Positions 47,982 to 56,160 of a DNA stretch of 64,000 nucleotides are shown piece by piece; the stretch's first letter is position 1, and every line of letters starts with the position of its first letter. The stretch is taken from NCBI GenBank assembly GCA_020849655.1, contig JADLFU010000012.1:1-64000 (forward strand), written 5' to 3'. Position numbers and translations under genes: made by a program. Below the pieces are notes generated by a model. It was not told the DNA's origin, did not search any database, and was given only the letters and a program-made list of their open reading frames with translations. The DNA comes from Polyangiaceae bacterium. GTDB lineage: Bacteria > Myxococcota_A > Polyangia > Polyangiales > Polyangiaceae.

Positions 47982-50039
47982 ATGAAGCGCCTCGCCCTCG
48001 GCACCTGCTCGCTCACCGCGGTCGTGGGGGCGCTCGCGCACCTCGGGTGCGCTTCGAGCGCGCCGCCGCCCGAGCACGCGCGGGAGCACCGTCACCACCG
48101 GCACGAGGCGTTCGGCAGCTGCAAGGACGCGCCCGCGGCCTCCACGTCGGCGTCCGCGGCCCCGCCCGGCTACAAGGGACACGGCGCGAGCAGCGTGCCG
48201 CCCGAGGTGCTCGCGAAGTACCCGCCGGAGCCGCTCGCGCCCGAGGTCGCGCGGCGCATCCAGGCGATGCTCGATCTGCGGCCCCCGTCGGCGGGCGCGC
48301 TCTCCCCCGACGGCAAGCGGCTGTTCTTCAACTGGGCGATCACCGGCGTGCAGCAGGTGTTCCGCGTCGACGGGGCCGGGAGGTTCCCCACGCAGCTCAC
48401 GGGAGGCGAGGACGTGACGACGCTCCTCGCCGTCACGCGCGACGGCAAGCAGGTCGTTCTCGCGCGCGACCGGAAGGGCGAGGAGAACCCCGGCCTGTAC
48501 CTCCAGGACGCGCTCCGCGGGGGCGAGCTCACGGTGGTGCAGCACAAGCCCGGCGTGCAGACGCACTTTCAGGCGCTCGGCGCCGACGGCCGCTCGATCT
48601 ACTTCACGGCCAACGACAAGAAGCGCGACTCGTACGTCGTCTACCGCTACGACCTCGTCGAGCGGCGATCCGAGCCCGTCGTCGAGGCGGACGGCCTGTG
48701 GCGCGTGGTCGACACGACGGCGGAGGGCGCGTTGCTCCTGCAGAAGGCGACGGGCGCGCTGTCGTCCGAGCTCTGGGAGTGGTCGCCGAAGACGAAGCAG
48801 CTCGCGCCGCTGCTCGGGCAGGGCGAGGCCGAGGAGTACAGGGCCGCGTGGGGACACGGCGGGGAGGTGCTCGTGCAGACCTCGAAGCTCGGCGATTTCA
48901 GGCGCCTGTACACGCTCGCCGGCGGCAAGCTGACGCCGATCACCGAGGAGCGCCGCGCGGACGTCTCGGGGTTCAGCGTCGATCCGGCGAAGACGCGCGT
49001 CCTCTACCAGGTCGACGACGGCGGGCGCACGCGACTGTTCGCGATGGACGCGCGCACGAAGAGGCCCCTCGCGCTGCCGAAGCTGCCCGAGGCCGATCAC
49101 GTCAACGCGGGCGCGACCACGCCCGACGGCCGCTTCACCACGCTCAGCGTCGACGACGGCGCGGGGCCGCGGCGGGCGTACGTCATCGACTGGAAGACCG
49201 GGAAGGCCGAGCCCTGGCACCAGCCGAGCGCGCCCGAGCTCGCGACCGAGTCGTTCGCGAAGGCGGAGCTCGCGCACTACCCCGCGCGCGACGGCGCCTC
49301 GATCCCCGCGTGGGTGCGCAAGCCCGCGCGCTGCCCCGACGATCCTTGCGCCGTCGTCGTGCACTTCCACGGCGGGCCGGAGTCCCAGGCGCGGCCAGGG
49401 TTCAGCGCGAGCGCGCAGATGTGGGTCGACGCCGGCTTCGTGTACGTCGAGCCGAACGTGCGCGGCTCGGACGGCCTCGGCAAGGCGTGGCTGCACGCCG
49501 ACGACGGGCCGAAGCGCCTCGACGTGATCACCGACATCGAGGACGCGTCGAGGTGGGTGAAGAAGGCGTTCGAGCGCAGCGGCAAGGCCCCGAAGGTCGG
49601 CGTCTACGGCGGCAGCTACGGCGGCTACTCGACGCTCATCGGCATGACGATGTTCGCGGGCGCGTACGACGCCGGCGTCGACGTCGTCGGCATGTCGAGC
49701 CTGGTGACGTTCCTCGAGAACACCGCGCCGTACCGGCGTCAGCTGCGCATCAGCGAGTACGGAGATCCGGTGAAGGACCGGGAGGCGCTGCTGAAGCTCT
49801 CGCCGATCACCCACCTCGACAAGCTGAAGGCGCCGCTGCTCATCCTGCAGGGCGCGACCGATCCGCGCGTGCCCGCGGGCGAGGCCATCCAGCTGCACGA
49901 CGCGCTCGCGGCGAAGGGCGTCTCGACGAAGCTGATGATCTTCCCGAACGAGGGCCACGGCGCGCAGCGGCGCGAGAACCAGGCGCTGATGCTCGGGCAC
50001 TCGATCGCCTTCATGAAGAAGCACCTGCAGGGTCGATGA
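47982..50039 (+). CDS. S9-family prolyl-oligopeptidase-like peptidase, lipoprotein
   Basis: The 685-residue protein has a signal peptide ending in HLGC and a His-rich, then Pro/Ala-rich spacer. A beta-propeller domain with TolB-like repeats (ALSPDGKRLFFNW, GADGRSIYFTAN) follows. The C-terminal alpha/beta-hydrolase domain has the S9 catalytic triad: Ser in YGGSYGGYST, Asp in LQGATDPRVPAG, His in NEGHGAQR. S9 peptidases cleave short peptides; this one is probably periplasmic or surface-bound. Its stop overlaps the start of the next gene (ATGA). Confidence 0.92.
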   Translation: MKRLALGTCSLTAVVGALAHLGCASSAPPPEHAREHRHHRHEAFGSCKDAPAASTSASAAPPGYKGHGASSVPPEVLAKYPPEPLAPEVARRIQAMLDLRPPSAGALSPDGKRLFFNWAITGVQQVFRVDGAGRFPTQLTGGEDVTTLLAVTRDGKQVVLARDRKGEENPGLYLQDALRGGELTVVQHKPGVQTHFQALGADGRSIYFTANDKKRDSYVVYRYDLVERRSEPVVEADGLWRVVDTTAEGALLLQKATGALSSELWEWSPKTKQLAPLLGQGEAEEYRAAWGHGGEVLVQTSKLGDFRRLYTLAGGKLTPITEERRADVSGFSVDPAKTRVLYQVDDGGRTRLFAMDARTKRPLALPKLPEADHVNAGATTPDGRFTTLSVDDGAGPRRAYVIDWKTGKAEPWHQPSAPELATESFAKAELAHYPARDGASIPAWVRKPARCPDDPCAVVVHFHGGPESQARPGFSASAQMWVDAGFVYVEPNVRGSDGLGKAWLHADDGPKRLDVITDIEDASRWVKKAFERSGKAPKVGVYGGSYGGYSTLIGMTMFAGAYDAGVDVVGMSSLVTFLENTAPYRRQLRISEYGDPVKDREALLKLSPITHLDKLKAPLLILQGATDPRVPAGEAIQLHDALAAKGVSTKLMIFPNEGHGAQRRENQALMLGHSIAFMKKHLQGR

Positions 50040-50650
50040 CGCTCGCGCGGCTCGCCGTCTTCTTCGTCTTCTTCCTCAGCGGCTTCGCGGCGCTCGTCTA
50101 CCAGGTCGTGTGGCAGCGCTCGCTGTTCGCGATCTACGGCATCAACCTCGAGTCCGTGACGGTGATCGTCACGGCGTTCATGCTCGGCCTCGGCCTCGGC
50201 AGCCTCGCGGGCGGCGCGCTCTCGAAGGAGCCGCGGCGGCCGGTCCTGCTCCTGTTCGCGGCGGTCGAGGCGAGCATCGGCGCGTTCGGGCTCGTGTCGC
50301 TGCCGCTGTTCCACCGGGTGGGAGAGGCGACGCTCTCGCTGCCGCCGCTCGCGACCGCCGGCGTGACGTTCCTGCTCGTGCTCGCGCCGACGCTGCTGAT
50401 GGGCTCGACGCTGCCGCTGTTGACCGCGCACCTCGTCCGGCGCTCGGGCAACGTCGGCAAGTCGGTCGGCGCGCTCTACTTCGTCAACACGCTCGGCTCC
50501 GCGCTCGCGTCCGTCGCCGCCGTCGCGCTGCTCTTGCCGCGGCTGGGGCAGGCGCGCGCGGTGCTCGTCGCGGCCGTCGTCAACTGGGTCGCGGCGGCGA
50601 TCGTCGGCGGGTTCGCCGTCGTCGAGCGCAAGGGAGCGCGCGAGGCGTGA
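50036..50650 (+). CDS. SpeE-like system III, N-terminal membrane half (separate gene)
   Basis: The 204-residue protein is all membrane: LAVFFVFFLSGFAALVYQVV begins it, and GLGLGSLAGGALS and LYFVNTLGSALASVAAVALL follow. This corresponds to the first six-helix MFS-like half of the fused SpeE-like proteins, here made as its own polypeptide. It starts in an ATGA overlap with the S9 peptidase and ends in a GTGA overlap with the next gene. The pair would have to assemble to give the architecture that is fused at 991-3348 and 38100-40577. Confidence 0.75.
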   Translation: MTLARLAVFFVFFLSGFAALVYQVVWQRSLFAIYGINLESVTVIVTAFMLGLGLGSLAGGALSKEPRRPVLLLFAAVEASIGAFGLVSLPLFHRVGEATLSLPPLATAGVTFLLVLAPTLLMGSTLPLLTAHLVRRSGNVGKSVGALYFVNTLGSALASVAAVALLLPRLGQARAVLVAAVVNWVAAAIVGGFAVVERKGAREA

Positions 50651-52206
50651 GCTTCTCGCTGTCGCTCTGGGTCGCGGGCCTCGCCGGGTTCGTCGCGCTC
50701 TCGTACGAGATCCTCTGGTACCGGGCCTACGGCATCGTCTCGCGCAGCATGCCGGCGACGTTCGGCTGGCTGCTCGGCGCGTACCTCGCGGGGGTCGCGC
50801 TCGGCTCGCTCGGCTCTCGCGCGTTCTGCCACGACGACGCGCGCGCCGAGCGGCGCAGGCTGCTGCCGGTGGCGGTGTTCGTGTACCTCGCGAACGTCGC
50901 CTCCTTCCTCGTGGTGCCGGCGCTCGCGCGGCTGGTCACGTCGGTCAAGTGGCAGCTCTCGCTGCCGCTCGTCGCGCTCGCCGCGGGGCTGCTCGGCGCG
51001 GTGCTCCCGCTCGCGAGCCACTTCGGCATCCGCCCCGACGATCGCGCGGGCGCGCGCCTCTCCTACGTCTACGTCGCGAACATCGCGGGCTCGTCGCTCG
51101 GCAGCCTCGCCACGGGGTTCCTCCTGCTCGAGCACCTGTCGCTGCGCGGGGCCCGCGTCGCGCTCTCGGTGGCGGGCCTCGCGCTCTTCGCGCTGAGCGG
51201 CGCGACCGCGACCTCGACGGCGCGCGGCAGGCTCGCGGTCACGGGCGTCGCCGCGGTGACGCTGCTCGCGACCGCCGCGACGAGCCGCGCGGTGTTCGAG
51301 CAGGTGCACGAGCGGCTGTTCTTTCGCAAGGCCTTCACCGCCGACAAACGCTTCGACGCGCTCGTGGAGAACCGCCACGGCGTCATCGCGGTCACCGACG
51401 GCAAGGTGTACGGCGGCGGCGTCTACGACGGCATCCTGAACGTCGGGCTGCGAGACGATCCGAACTGGGTGTTCCGCGCGTACGCCCTCGGCGCCTACCA
51501 CCCCGCGCCGAAGCGCGTGCTGATGGTCGGCCTCGCGTCGGGCGCGTGGGCGCGCATCATCGCCGGCCTGCCCGGCGTCGAGAGGCTCACGGTCATCGAG
51601 ATCAACCCCGGCTACCTCGACCTCATCCCGCAGGTGCCGATCGTGGCGCCGGTGCTGAAGGATCCGAAGATCGAGATCGTGATCGACGACGGCCGCCGCT
51701 ACCTGCAGCGCCACCCCGGCGCGCGCTGGGACGCCATCGTGATGAACACGACGTGGCACTGGCGCGGTCACTCGACGAACCTCCTGTCGGCGGAGTTCTT
51801 CGAGGTCGTGCGCGCGCGGCTCGCGCCGGGCGGCGTGTTCATGTTCAACACGACGCTCTCCGAGCCGGTGATGAAGACGGCCGCGGTGTCATTTCCCCAC
51901 GCGCAGCGCCTGTACAACTTCATGGTCGTGTCCGACGCGCCCGTCGTCTTCGACGAGGCGCGCTGGCGCCGCACGATCGAGGACTACCGGATGGACGGCG
52001 CGCCGCTGCTCGACCCGGCAGGCGACGCGTGGGACGCGAAGCGCATGGCCGATCTCCTCTACCTGCCGGCGACGCTGCATCGCCCGCCGGTGTGGGAGGG
52101 CCTCGAGTCGCGCGAGAGCCTGCTCGCGAGGTTCGGCCACCTGCCGACGGTGACGGACGACAACATGTGGTGCGAGTGGCACCCGAGCGATCTCGAGGAG
52201 GAGTGA
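50647..52206 (+). CDS. SpeE-like system III, second membrane half plus methyltransferase-fold domain
   Basis: The 519-residue protein begins at GTG 50647. Its N-terminal half has about six helices (LSLWVAGLAGFVALSYEILW, LLGAYLAGVALGSLGS and others). The C-terminal half has the nucleotide-binding loop LMVGLASGAWARII, an acidic VIEINPGYLDLIP and VIDDGRRYLQ. In place of the aminopropyltransferase D-x-x-D-P it has MNTTWHWRGHSTNLLS, so it is probably not a spermidine synthase. It is translationally coupled to the upstream membrane half and converges with a PqqD-like gene. Confidence 0.78.
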   Translation: MSFSLSLWVAGLAGFVALSYEILWYRAYGIVSRSMPATFGWLLGAYLAGVALGSLGSRAFCHDDARAERRRLLPVAVFVYLANVASFLVVPALARLVTSVKWQLSLPLVALAAGLLGAVLPLASHFGIRPDDRAGARLSYVYVANIAGSSLGSLATGFLLLEHLSLRGARVALSVAGLALFALSGATATSTARGRLAVTGVAAVTLLATAATSRAVFEQVHERLFFRKAFTADKRFDALVENRHGVIAVTDGKVYGGGVYDGILNVGLRDDPNWVFRAYALGAYHPAPKRVLMVGLASGAWARIIAGLPGVERLTVIEINPGYLDLIPQVPIVAPVLKDPKIEIVIDDGRRYLQRHPGARWDAIVMNTTWHWRGHSTNLLSAEFFEVVRARLAPGGVFMFNTTLSEPVMKTAAVSFPHAQRLYNFMVVSDAPVVFDEARWRRTIEDYRMDGAPLLDPAGDAWDAKRMADLLYLPATLHRPPVWEGLESRESLLARFGHLPTVTDDNMWCEWHPSDLEEE

Positions 52207-52214
52207 GCGCGCGG

Positions 52215-52487
52215 TCAGCGCGTGAGCTTCACCAGGCCGTCATCGTCGAGCCCGCGCACGAGCGCCTCGAGATCGGCCTGGGCGACGTCGGCGGAGACGT
52301 CGAATTCCTCGCAGATCACGCGCGTGACAGCGTCGATCGTCGCCCCGCCCGTCGCGGAGAGCGCCCGCCACGCGGCCACGCCCACGGGGTTGAGCGTGAA
52401 GTAGAACTTCGTGTCGAGATCGAGCAACACGCCGCTGCCGTCGGCGAGCTCGGTGAGCAAGACCCGGGGGCTGGCGACGATCGTCAC
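52215..52487 (-). CDS. PqqD-like RiPP recognition element protein
   Basis: PqqD-type proteins bind the leader of a RiPP precursor and present it to maturation enzymes. The 90-residue product (from GTG 52487) reads SPRVLLTELADGSGVLLDLD, then KFYFTLNPVGVAAW, and ends with a helical region with EEFDVSADVAQADLEALV. This is the usual PqqD strand-strand-three-helix pattern. A longer frame to 52559 runs into the promoter of the divergent lipoprotein gene. It lies 1.1 kb beyond the other RiPP genes on the same strand, with a plus-strand lipoprotein gene between. It probably serves the precursor at 56003-56158. Confidence 0.75.
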   Translation of the reverse strand: MTIVASPRVLLTELADGSGVLLDLDTKFYFTLNPVGVAAWRALSATGGATIDAVTRVICEEFDVSADVAQADLEALVRGLDDDGLVKLTR

Positions 52488-52559
52488 GCCGCCGACCGTC
52501 CCACTTCGGGGGCACCGCGTCGAGCCCCGCCGTATGCTGGGCAGGAGGTATTCGAACAC

Positions 52560-53627
52560 ATGATCCGCCGAGCATCCTGGGCCGCCCTCTCCCTGTCGTT
52601 CGCGCTCTTCGCCGCCGCGTGCGTCGCAGAAGAAGACGTGGCGACGACCACGCCGATCAACGGATCAGCAGGCCAGGCGGGTGACGGCGGCGAGGCGGGC
52701 GCGGGCGGTGACGCGGGCGCGGCAGGCGCGAGCGCGGGCGCGGCAGGCACGAGCGCGGGCGCGGGCGGGCAGAGCGCCGGCGCAGCGGGCGCCAGCGCAG
52801 GCGCCGCGGGGTCGGGCGGGTCGAGCGCGGGCGCGGCGGGCGCGGCCGGGTCTCCCGGCTCCGGGGTCGGCGACTCGTGCGCCGATCTCGCAGGGTTCAT
52901 CTCGATCGACGAGGCGCCCGTCGTCGTCGACGCGTCGAGCGCGGCGGCGAAGGACGATCTGTCGGCGAGCTGCACCGGCAAGGGCACGACCGAGCGCGTC
53001 TTCCGCTTTCGCCCGCTGTCCGACGGCCTGATCACGTTCACGGCGCCCGCCGGCGTGTGGCCGAGCATGTACACGCTGACGAAGTGCGGCGGCGGCGAGG
53101 CCACGTGCACGGCGTCCGGCAAGCTCGTCGCGCCCGCCATCGCGGGCCAGGACATCACGCTAGTCGTGGAGACGCTGACGAGCGCGCCGTACCAGCTCAC
53201 CGCGACGCCCACGCCGTCGTCGCCGAAGGACATGTGCTCTCCGGCCGGCGTGACGCACGAGCTCCCAGACGGTGAGGCGCTCCTCTTCGAAGGAGACACG
53301 GCGGGCGGCGCGTCGACCGTCGCGCCCACCTGCGGCGCGGGCGCGAGCGGCGGCGAGCGCGCGTACCGCGTGCGACCGCTGAAGAGCGGGACGCTGAGCG
53401 TCGAGCTCCGATCCCCCGACGGTGATCCCTCCCTCGACGGCGCGGTCTATGTGCGCGACGCGTGCGACGCCAAGGGCAAGGAGCTCGCGTGCGCGTCGAG
53501 CGCCGCGGCCGGCGCCACGGAGACGACGAGCTTCGCCGCGACCGCGGGCGTCACCTACTTCGTCGTCGTCGACACCGTCGGCGCCGCCGCGGGGCCCTTC
53601 GAGCTGCGCGTCGCGCTCGATCCCTGA
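52560..53627 (+). CDS. Lipoprotein with Gly/Ala linker and repeated beta-sandwich domains
   Basis: The 355-residue protein has AGGAGG eleven bases before its ATG. A signal peptide ends in lipobox FAAAC, then a Gly/Ala/Ser linker runs to about residue 100. The body has two similar beta-sandwich-like segments: FRFRPLSDGLITFTAPA with VWPSMYTLTKC, and YRVRPLKSGTLSVELR with DPSLDGAVYVRDAC. These resemble PPC-type or C-terminal secretion-associated domains. It lies inside the RiPP region but on the opposite strand. Its last 73 bases overlap the 3' end of the leader peptidase gene. Confidence 0.75.
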   Translation: MIRRASWAALSLSFALFAAACVAEEDVATTTPINGSAGQAGDGGEAGAGGDAGAAGASAGAAGTSAGAGGQSAGAAGASAGAAGSGGSSAGAAGAAGSPGSGVGDSCADLAGFISIDEAPVVVDASSAAAKDDLSASCTGKGTTERVFRFRPLSDGLITFTAPAGVWPSMYTLTKCGGGEATCTASGKLVAPAIAGQDITLVVETLTSAPYQLTATPTPSSPKDMCSPAGVTHELPDGEALLFEGDTAGGASTVAPTCGAGASGGERAYRVRPLKSGTLSVELRSPDGDPSLDGAVYVRDACDAKGKELACASSAAAGATETTSFAATAGVTYFVVVDTVGAAAGPFELRVALDP

Positions 53628-53998
53628 GCGCTCGCGCGGAGCGTCACCGTGTACGCGCGCTCGAGCGCCTCGTCGAAGACCTCACCCTCGAGCTCGACCC
53701 ACGCGTGGCCGGTGTCAGGCTCGTCGGTGACCACCGCGAGCACGAACTCCGCGCGGTGACCGTGGCGCGCGAGCAGCGCGAAGCGCGTGAGCGCGCGGTA
53801 CAGGCACGTGTCCGGGACGACGCGGGCGGTCGTGACCCACCCTTCGGTCGACGCGAGCGCGCGCCGCACCGACACGAGCGGCGCCCGCCACGTCGGCCGG
53901 GAGAGGCGCCCGAGCAGCGCGTCGAGGGGCGAAGCTCGGAGCGCGAACGGCAGCGAGAGACGCAACGCGATCGCCTCCGCGACGAGCCTGGCGCTCAC
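53555..53998 (-). CDS. Transglutaminase-like leader peptidase (lasso-type B2 protein)
   Basis: B2 proteins are cysteine proteases of the transglutaminase superfamily that remove RiPP leader peptides. The 147-residue product has the catalytic Cys65 in DTCLYRALTRFALLARHG, His98 in GHAWVELEG and an acidic partner at about Asp109 (VFDE). The N-terminal helices match the short B2 form. It starts at GTG 53998, overlapping the kinase-like gene by four bases. The last 25 residues are low complexity and overlap a convergent lipoprotein gene, so the functional protein may end earlier. PqqD as partner is consistent with B1/B2 systems. Confidence 0.78.
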   Translation of the reverse strand: MSARLVAEAIALRLSLPFALRASPLDALLGRLSRPTWRAPLVSVRRALASTEGWVTTARVVPDTCLYRALTRFALLARHGHRAEFVLAVVTDEPDTGHAWVELEGEVFDEALERAYTVTLRASAQGSSATRSSKGPAAAPTVSTTTK

Positions 53999-54912
53999 GA
54001 CGCCGCCCTCGAGACCGCCGCGTGGACGACGCCCGGATCCCGGAGCGCGTCAGGCCCGAGCTCGAGCGACCACGCCGGCACAGCGTCGGCGAGGCGCGCG
54101 AGCAGCGCGAGGTTCTCCGTCGCGAGGGGCACCTCTGCCACCGCGACGAGCGCGCTCGCCTCGATGAGCCCGCCGAGCGCGTCAGCGGGGGCGAGCGGCA
54201 AGAGGCGCGTCGGCTCGCTCGCGAGGCGCGGGAAGACCAGCGCCGCCGGCCTTGGCGACGACGCGACGAAGCGCTCCGGCCACCGCGCGCGGACGTCGCC
54301 GCGGCGCTTGCCACCGAGCACCGGGCCGGCGAGCGGCACGTCGCGGAGCGAGGGGAGCGCGGCGACCGTCGCCGCCGCCAGGTGCGCCTCGCGCGGGTAG
54401 GCGAGCACGCGGTCCGGGCCGCGCAGGAGCACGCGATCGTCCGAGAGGAACCGCGCGCCACGCTCGACGCACGAGAACAGCGCCGTCGTCTTGCCCACGC
54501 CCGCGTCTCCGACGAGGAGCGCCGCGCGCTCACCGAGCATCAGCCCCGCCGCGTGCAGCTCCACCCACCCGCGCAGGCGGAGCGCGAGCAGGAGCGCCGC
54601 GTGCATCAGCCCACCCAGGAACGGCTGTGGCGCGCACGGCGCCGCGACGCTGACCTGGCCTCCCTCCGCCGACACGTCGCCGCGCGCGTCGCCGTCGAAG
54701 AGCGAGTAGCCGTCCGGCTCGGCGTACACCTGCACGGCACCAAGAAAGTACAGCGGTCGCCCAGCGGGCCGCGTCGGCGTCGCGCGCCGGACCCGCACGA
54801 CCACCTCGGGCGCGCGGACGACAGCGGGGAACGCCGAGAAGAACGGCGTGAGCGGATCGTCGTCGAGCTCGGTGTCGTGGGACACCGCGAGCCCGTGCAC
54901 GTCCGCGATCAC
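53995..54912 (-). CDS. HPr-kinase-like P-loop protein of a RiPP cluster
   Basis: The 305-residue protein resembles the HprK-related kinases seen beside lasso-peptide and PqqD genes. A variable N-terminal half precedes the P-loop GDAGVGKTT (residues 135-143), FLSDDRVLL with the conserved acidic pair (158-159), and C-terminal GKRRGDVRARW and LVFPRL. Some relatives phosphorylate a Ser of a RiPP product; most are untested. The start (GTG) and stop both overlap neighbours by four bases, so it is coupled between the radical SAM gene and the B2 peptidase gene. Confidence 0.75.
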   Translation of the reverse strand: MIADVHGLAVSHDTELDDDPLTPFFSAFPAVVRAPEVVVRVRRATPTRPAGRPLYFLGAVQVYAEPDGYSLFDGDARGDVSAEGGQVSVAAPCAPQPFLGGLMHAALLLALRLRGWVELHAAGLMLGERAALLVGDAGVGKTTALFSCVERGARFLSDDRVLLRGPDRVLAYPREAHLAAATVAALPSLRDVPLAGPVLGGKRRGDVRARWPERFVASSPRPAALVFPRLASEPTRLLPLAPADALGGLIEASALVAVAEVPLATENLALLARLADAVPAWSLELGPDALRDPGVVHAAVSRAAS

Positions 54913-55964
54913 GACACGATCGGCAGGCGGTTGCGCTTCTCCCAGGCGCCCCGCCAGCGCTGTCGCGCCGCGGGAGGGCCGCCGACGCCGTCGTCGATCC
55001 AGTGCGGTTTACCGAAGTGCTTCATGCACCAGTTGCAGGCGAAATGATCCCAGTCGCCGATCTCGCCGCGCTCGATGGCGTCGAGCTTCGCCTCCTGGGC
55101 GTCGTGGACGAGCCTCACGAAGCGCCGGTGCGCCTCGGTCAGCGACATCACGTTGAGGTCGCCCGCGATGTCCCGGTCGGAGCCGTCGCCGGGGATGCCC
55201 GAGTGCTGGCAGCAGAGGTTCACGCGCCCCTGGAGATCGACGTGCAGCTGCTGGCTCGCGAACGGCTGGCACACATGAAACGGCTGCTCGGTGTACCACC
55301 CCTCGGGCACCCCGACCGGCAGCGTCAACGCGTCGCGCAGCCGCTCGATGCGCGCGAGCACCCTGCGGAACGCGGCCGGTGACAGGTAGTGATCCCGGTC
55401 GTGGTGGGTGCCGGTCGGTTGCGTCAGCGTGAACGAGAGCCGGTTGGCGCCGAGCTGGCTCGCGAGGAGCCCCATCGCCTCGACCTCGTGCTCGTTCTTC
55501 GCGTGGACGGCCATCTGCAGCACGAACTTGACCCCTGACGCCATGCACACCGACGCCGCGCGGAGCACCTCCTCGTAGCTGCCCTTCTCGCGGATGGCGT
55601 CGTGGACGCCGGCGGTCGCGCCGTCGAGGCTGAACGACACGGAGGTGAGGCCCGCGAGCCGCTCCGGGCGCGCGCCGAGAAGCTCGAGGACCGCGGGGAA
55701 CCCGTGGCCGTTCGACACCATGTGCCAGCTGAAACCCTGGTCGACCGCGGCGTCGACGACCGCGCCGAACTCGGGGTGCAGCGTGGGCTCCCCGCCGCTG
55801 AACGCGGTGTGGTCGGAGCCGTACTTCTCGCGCGCCTCGCCGAGCACCCGGCGGATCAAGGCGACGGGGAGATCCTTCGGGCGCAGCTCGGGATCGCGCA
55901 GGCAGTGGTGACAGTCGAGGTTGCACCGATCGGTGATGTGGAAAGTGATCCATCCCACTGCCAT
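54909..55964 (-). CDS. Radical SAM/SPASM-like peptide maturase
   Basis: The 351-residue protein has the radical SAM cluster C14-x3-C18-x2-C21 (TDRCNLDCHHC), the SAM-contact GGEP motif (SGGEPTLHP, near residue 58), and SFSLDGATAGVHDAIR. The C-terminal part has cysteines at 232, 251, 252, 310 and 313, in the SPASM/Twitch region: VCQPFASQQL, GRVNLCCQHSG and CNWCMKHFGKPHW. Such enzymes install C-C, C-S or C-N crosslinks or epimerise residues in peptides. It starts 38 bases after the precursor gene and runs by a GTGA overlap into the kinase gene. The chemistry cannot be predicted from sequence alone. Confidence 0.88.
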   Translation of the reverse strand: MAVGWITFHITDRCNLDCHHCLRDPELRPKDLPVALIRRVLGEAREKYGSDHTAFSGGEPTLHPEFGAVVDAAVDQGFSWHMVSNGHGFPAVLELLGARPERLAGLTSVSFSLDGATAGVHDAIREKGSYEEVLRAASVCMASGVKFVLQMAVHAKNEHEVEAMGLLASQLGANRLSFTLTQPTGTHHDRDHYLSPAAFRRVLARIERLRDALTLPVGVPEGWYTEQPFHVCQPFASQQLHVDLQGRVNLCCQHSGIPGDGSDRDIAGDLNVMSLTEAHRRFVRLVHDAQEAKLDAIERGEIGDWDHFACNWCMKHFGKPHWIDDGVGGPPAARQRWRGAWEKRNRLPIVS

Positions 55965-56002
55965 CGGCGCGCCTCTCTCTCAAGAAACCGGCGGCGTCGC
56001 CG

Positions 56003-56158
56003 TCAGTTCATCACGTTGATGACGCCGACGCTGACCATGTTGACGGCCATGCCCGACAGCAACGTGACCCGCGCGACCGAGCGCTTCTTCTCGATCTTCG
56101 GCGGCTGGTAGGGCTTCTTCGGGGCGCGGGGCGCGCTCTTGTCGTCGGGCTTGTCCAT
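56003..56158 (-). CDS. Candidate RiPP precursor peptide
   Basis: The 51-residue peptide starts with a charged leader (MDKPDDKSAPRAPKK), then the motif Y17-x-x-P20-x-I22 (PYQPPKIEKK). This resembles the Y-x-x-P-x-L motif that PqqD-type elements recognise in lasso leaders. VTLLSG (31-36) may close the leader. The C-terminal segment MAVNMVSVGVINVMN is a plausible core, with no Cys, Ser only once, no Thr, three Asn and three Val-Asn/Ile-Asn pairs. The gene starts two bases after the stop of the upstream lipoprotein (TGACCATG) and lies 38 bases before the radical SAM gene. Longer upstream frame is inside the lipoprotein gene. Confidence 0.72.
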   Translation of the reverse strand: MDKPDDKSAPRAPKKPYQPPKIEKKRSVARVTLLSGMAVNMVSVGVINVMN

Positions 56159-56160
56159 GG

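Noticed and set aside
52215-56158. Naming the cluster a lasso peptide locus
   Set aside because: B1-like and B2-like proteins are present, but the asparagine-synthetase-type cyclase is absent and the core has no Asp/Glu acceptor for a macrolactam ring.
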